Origin: an uncultured Clostridia bacterium
GTDB taxonomy: Bacteria; Bacillota; Clostridia; Christensenellales; Borkfalkiaceae
Length of the DNA stretch: 63,986 nt
Reading direction: 5' to 3'
Assembly: GCA_944367535.1 (NCBI GenBank)
Contig: CALVWQ010000010.1
Coordinates: 1 to 63,986, forward strand
Positions 61,814 to 63,986 of the stretch are shown one piece after another. Below the pieces are notes generated by a model that had not been told where the DNA came from, did not search any database, and saw nothing but the letters and a program-made list of their open reading frames with translations. Positions within the stretch are counted from its first letter, which is position 1; every line of letters starts with the position of its first letter. The position numbers were made by a program, and so were the translations under genes.

Positions 61814-63092
61814 AGCGTCCCTCCTCAGGTTCGGGCTTACTCGGCGGCGGAAGTTCGACGTCTTTCTTGTACAGAAGTTTCAAAAGCACGGGCGCGCTGA
61901 GAGACGCAACAAGCACCAGGAACACAACTATAAGTCGGTAATCCGGCCCTATAAGTCCGCCCGCTATGCCCTTCTCCATGACAATCAGCGCGACTTCGCC
62001 GCGCGCTATCATGCCGACACCGATTTTCAAACTGTCTTTATTGTTAAAGCCCAGAAGTCGCGCGGAACCGCCGCAACCTATTATCTTTGCAAGTATGGCA
62101 ACCGCGGTAAACGCAAGCGCAAACCACAGCATATCGACCGTGAGAGTAACAAGGCTGATTTTTATGCCTATGCTCGCAAAAAATATCGGTGCGAAAAGGA
62201 GATACGAACTTATATTTACGCGCCTGTCGACGTATTGCGCGGACGCATGGTTTGTAGACAGCACCAACCCCGCTATGTATGCACCCGTAATATCGGCGAC
62301 ACCGAATACCTTTTCGGCTATAAAGGAATAGAGCAGGCATACCGAAATGGAAAGAATGGGTATCCTTCTCGTATGCGGCGATTTTTTCTCTATGTACTTA
62401 AAGAGTTTGGAAAAACCTATTCCCGCGCCGATGGCAAATATGAAAAACGCCATTATCCACAAGATGGAAATAATTATGTTGCCGTTAGGATTGATAACGC
62501 TTAAAAACGACGAGTCGGTGCCCGTTTTACCTGCCAGATTCAAAACTATCGCAAGGACTATTATCCCGAGCACGTCGTCGATAATCGCAGCGGACAAAAT
62601 AACCGTCCCGACCCTCGTCTGCAATTTTCCGAGTTCGCGGAGCACTTCAACGGTTATACCGACACTCGTTGCCGTCATTATAACGCCTATAAAAATCCAA
62701 GTATGCCAGCCCGCCTCGGGCAGGAAAAGCGCAGCGATACCGAAACCGCCCGCGAGCGGCAGCAACACGCCGCACGACGCAATCGTAAACGAAACCGCGC
62801 CCGTATCTTTGATATCTTTAAGGTTTGTTTCAAGCCCGGCCGTGAACATGACGAAAATCACGCCCACCTCCGCAAACGCTTTCAGATATCCGCTTTCCTG
62901 AACCGGAAAAATATAACCGGGCTTTATGTCAAAAAATATTTCCCAAATCGCGGGTCCTATCAAAAGTCCCGCCACTATAAAGCCGAGAACCTGCGGCAGG
63001 CCGAGTTTCCGCATGAGAATTCCGAGCATTTTGGTAGAAAAAAGAATCAATGCAAGTTGAAATAAAAAATCTACGACCTCTATTTCTCCCAT
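61806..63092 (-). CDS. CPA2-type cation:proton antiporter
   Basis: This 428-residue membrane protein has about twelve segments, and belongs to the KefB/NapA-like group. IIDDVLGIIVLAIVL carries the aspartate pair of the ion site. LGLPQVLGFIVAGLLIGP at 30-47 and the GMIARGEVALIV segment are typical. It lacks the C-terminal TrkA-N domain of KefB/C, ending in a short acidic tail. Na+/H+ exchange is likely but not proven. It is first in the operon with hslO and the two helical-repeat genes. Confidence 0.92.
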   Translation of the reverse strand: MGEIEVVDFLFQLALILFSTKMLGILMRKLGLPQVLGFIVAGLLIGPAIWEIFFDIKPGYIFPVQESGYLKAFAEVGVIFVMFTAGLETNLKDIKDTGAVSFTIASCGVLLPLAGGFGIAALFLPEAGWHTWIFIGVIMTATSVGITVEVLRELGKLQTRVGTVILSAAIIDDVLGIIVLAIVLNLAGKTGTDSSFLSVINPNGNIIISILWIMAFFIFAIGAGIGFSKLFKYIEKKSPHTRRIPILSISVCLLYSFIAEKVFGVADITGAYIAGLVLSTNHASAQYVDRRVNISSYLLFAPIFFASIGIKISLVTLTVDMLWFALAFTAVAILAKIIGCGGSARLLGFNNKDSLKIGVGMIARGEVALIVMEKGIAGGLIGPDYRLIVVFLVLVASLSAPVLLKLLYKKDVELPPPSKPEPEEGRFE

Positions 63093-63158
63093 TTTAATCT
63101 CCTTATAAAAGACGCCGCATTATACCGCAACGTCTTTACAAAAATGAATTTAATTCTA

Positions 63159-63986
63159 TTAGTTTTTATTGCGCTTGGCAAGCTCTTTCTTGGCTTCCTC
63201 TATGCGCTTCTCGCGCTCTTCCTTATTTTTTTCGGCGTTCTCGCGCGCCTCCACGAACTGCGGATCGTTAATGTGTTCCTCGACATAACGTTCGTGGTCC
63301 TCAATCAACCGCTGTTTGCTTTCGTTGAGCCTCTCTATATCCTTTCTGTTGAATGATTCGGGAAGTTCGGCAAGTTGCAGTTCGTCGTCGGTAATCGGTT
63401 TTATGGGTTTACTGCTCAAAGACGAAACGGCTGTACGCGCGACCTGCTCCCTGTATTTTTGAAGCGCGAGCGAATTGCTCTCTTTTACTTTTTCGTATAT
63501 ACCTCTGTTCTTCTGCGCGCCTTCTATCTTGTCGTTTATAAATCTGTCGTAAGACCATTGACAGAAATCCGTCCAGATGAGAAAGAACAACGAAAAACCC
63601 ATGAGAAGTATCAAAATAAGCCCTATTGCCATAAATATTCCGCCGAAAAGAAGGAACAAAAACGGCAAAAGTCCCAAGAACAGAAACAGAATATTTTGCG
63701 GAAGCAGCGCAATCGTGAAGAGGAAAGAGTTTTTCAGCAACTGACGGAATTTCAATTCATAGGTAACCGACATGGTTATCATGTGGAAAGTCATCATCGA
63801 ATAAAAAACCAAAAACATATACGCGAGCACTTTCGACACCACGAAAATCCACGAGTTTTTTATTCCAACCGCTATCGACTGATCGGCAAGCGCCACCGAA
63901 AGATTAGTCAGATAAAACACAAGCGAATATACAAGCGCCACCGCTATTATCTGTTTGATGTTCTGTTTGACGGCGCGCCAGAAATC
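63159..63986 (-). CDS. DUF624 (YesL)-like membrane protein with long charged tail, truncated by the window edge
   Basis: The frame is open to the end of the window, so the N-terminus is missing; the GTG at 63941 is internal. The visible 275 residues begin DFWRAVKQNIKQ, which resembles the loop of DUF624/YesL proteins. Four membrane segments follow (about 15-35, 45-70, 85-113, 116-136). After residue 140 comes a tail of about 135 residues, mostly charged and probably coiled-coil, ending in EKRIEEAKKELAKRNKN. Such a tail is longer than in the YesL proteins I know. The 66 bases to the antiporter hold only a weak hairpin. Confidence 0.7.
   Translation of the reverse strand, partial: DFWRAVKQNIKQIIAVALVYSLVFYLTNLSVALADQSIAVGIKNSWIFVVSKVLAYMFLVFYSMMTFHMITMSVTYELKFRQLLKNSFLFTIALLPQNILFLFLGLLPFLFLLFGGIFMAIGLILILLMGFSLFFLIWTDFCQWSYDRFINDKIEGAQKNRGIYEKVKESNSLALQKYREQVARTAVSSLSSKPIKPITDDELQLAELPESFNRKDIERLNESKQRLIEDHERYVEEHINDPQFVEARENAEKNKEEREKRIEEAKKELAKRNKN

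Overview
The window looks like a chromosomal stretch from an anaerobic low-to-mid-GC Bacillota bacterium of the class Clostridia. The evidence is a six-subunit Rnf complex preceded by NusG-domain-II and Gx-transporter genes, the neighbourhoods ylxM-ffh-rpsP-khpA-rimM-trmD-rbgA-rnhB and dprA-topA-trmFO-hslVU, a Re-citrate-synthase-type enzyme, a DUF5685 protein, and many sigma-A-like promoters (TTGaca, 17 bp, TAtaAT). I see no rRNA, tRNA, insertion sequence, prophage or CRISPR array. A gut or uncultured Clostridia lineage is my guess, not something the sequence proves.

Layout. 1-285: end of a truncated plus-strand gene. 521-7253 (minus): P-loop protein, thrC, trpS, DUF5685, a J-like protein with a cysteine-rich tail, a small membrane protein and rlmD. 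7335-13145 (minus): rpmE, then a DUF1385-PrmC fusion, prfA, an aminotransferase and a Re-citrate-synthase-like gene. 13416-14432 (plus): a lone zinc-type dehydrogenase that lacks the usual catalytic zinc ligands. 14433-15091: AT-rich spacer with a perfect 21-bp hairpin and small tandem repeats. 15092-19484 (minus): nadE, galE and a THUMP-type RNA methyltransferase. 19626-27174 (plus): an unknown 12-segment membrane protein, then NusG-II, Gx transporter and rnfCDGEAB. 27623-38337 (minus): yfcE, tcdA, asnA, trxA, an RseC-like gene, hisS, hslU, hslV, trmFO, topA, dprA. 38429-40475 (minus): yifB and rplS. 40581-45716 (minus): the ylxM-ffh to yraN gene set for protein targeting, ribosome maturation and tRNA modification. 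45991-53637 (minus): asnS, plsX, rnc, smc, ftsY. 53791-63986 (mostly minus): GH78 glycosidase, GNAT protein, YkvI-like transporter with a coupled 38-residue small ORF, an eroded XRE regulator on the plus strand, two helical-repeat proteins of unknown function, hslO, a CPA2-type antiporter and a truncated DUF624-like membrane protein.

Most of the window is housekeeping. The least explained parts are: (1) the DUF5685 / J-like / membrane gene set, where the J-like protein has SRE instead of HPD and ends in eight cysteines; (2) the antiporter-hslO-TPR-helical-repeat operon; (3) the YkvI-small-ORF pair next to a broken XRE gene inside an inverted repeat; and (4) the RseC-like protein encoded beside thioredoxin about 3 kb from an Rnf operon. 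None of these is shown to be a new system by sequence alone.
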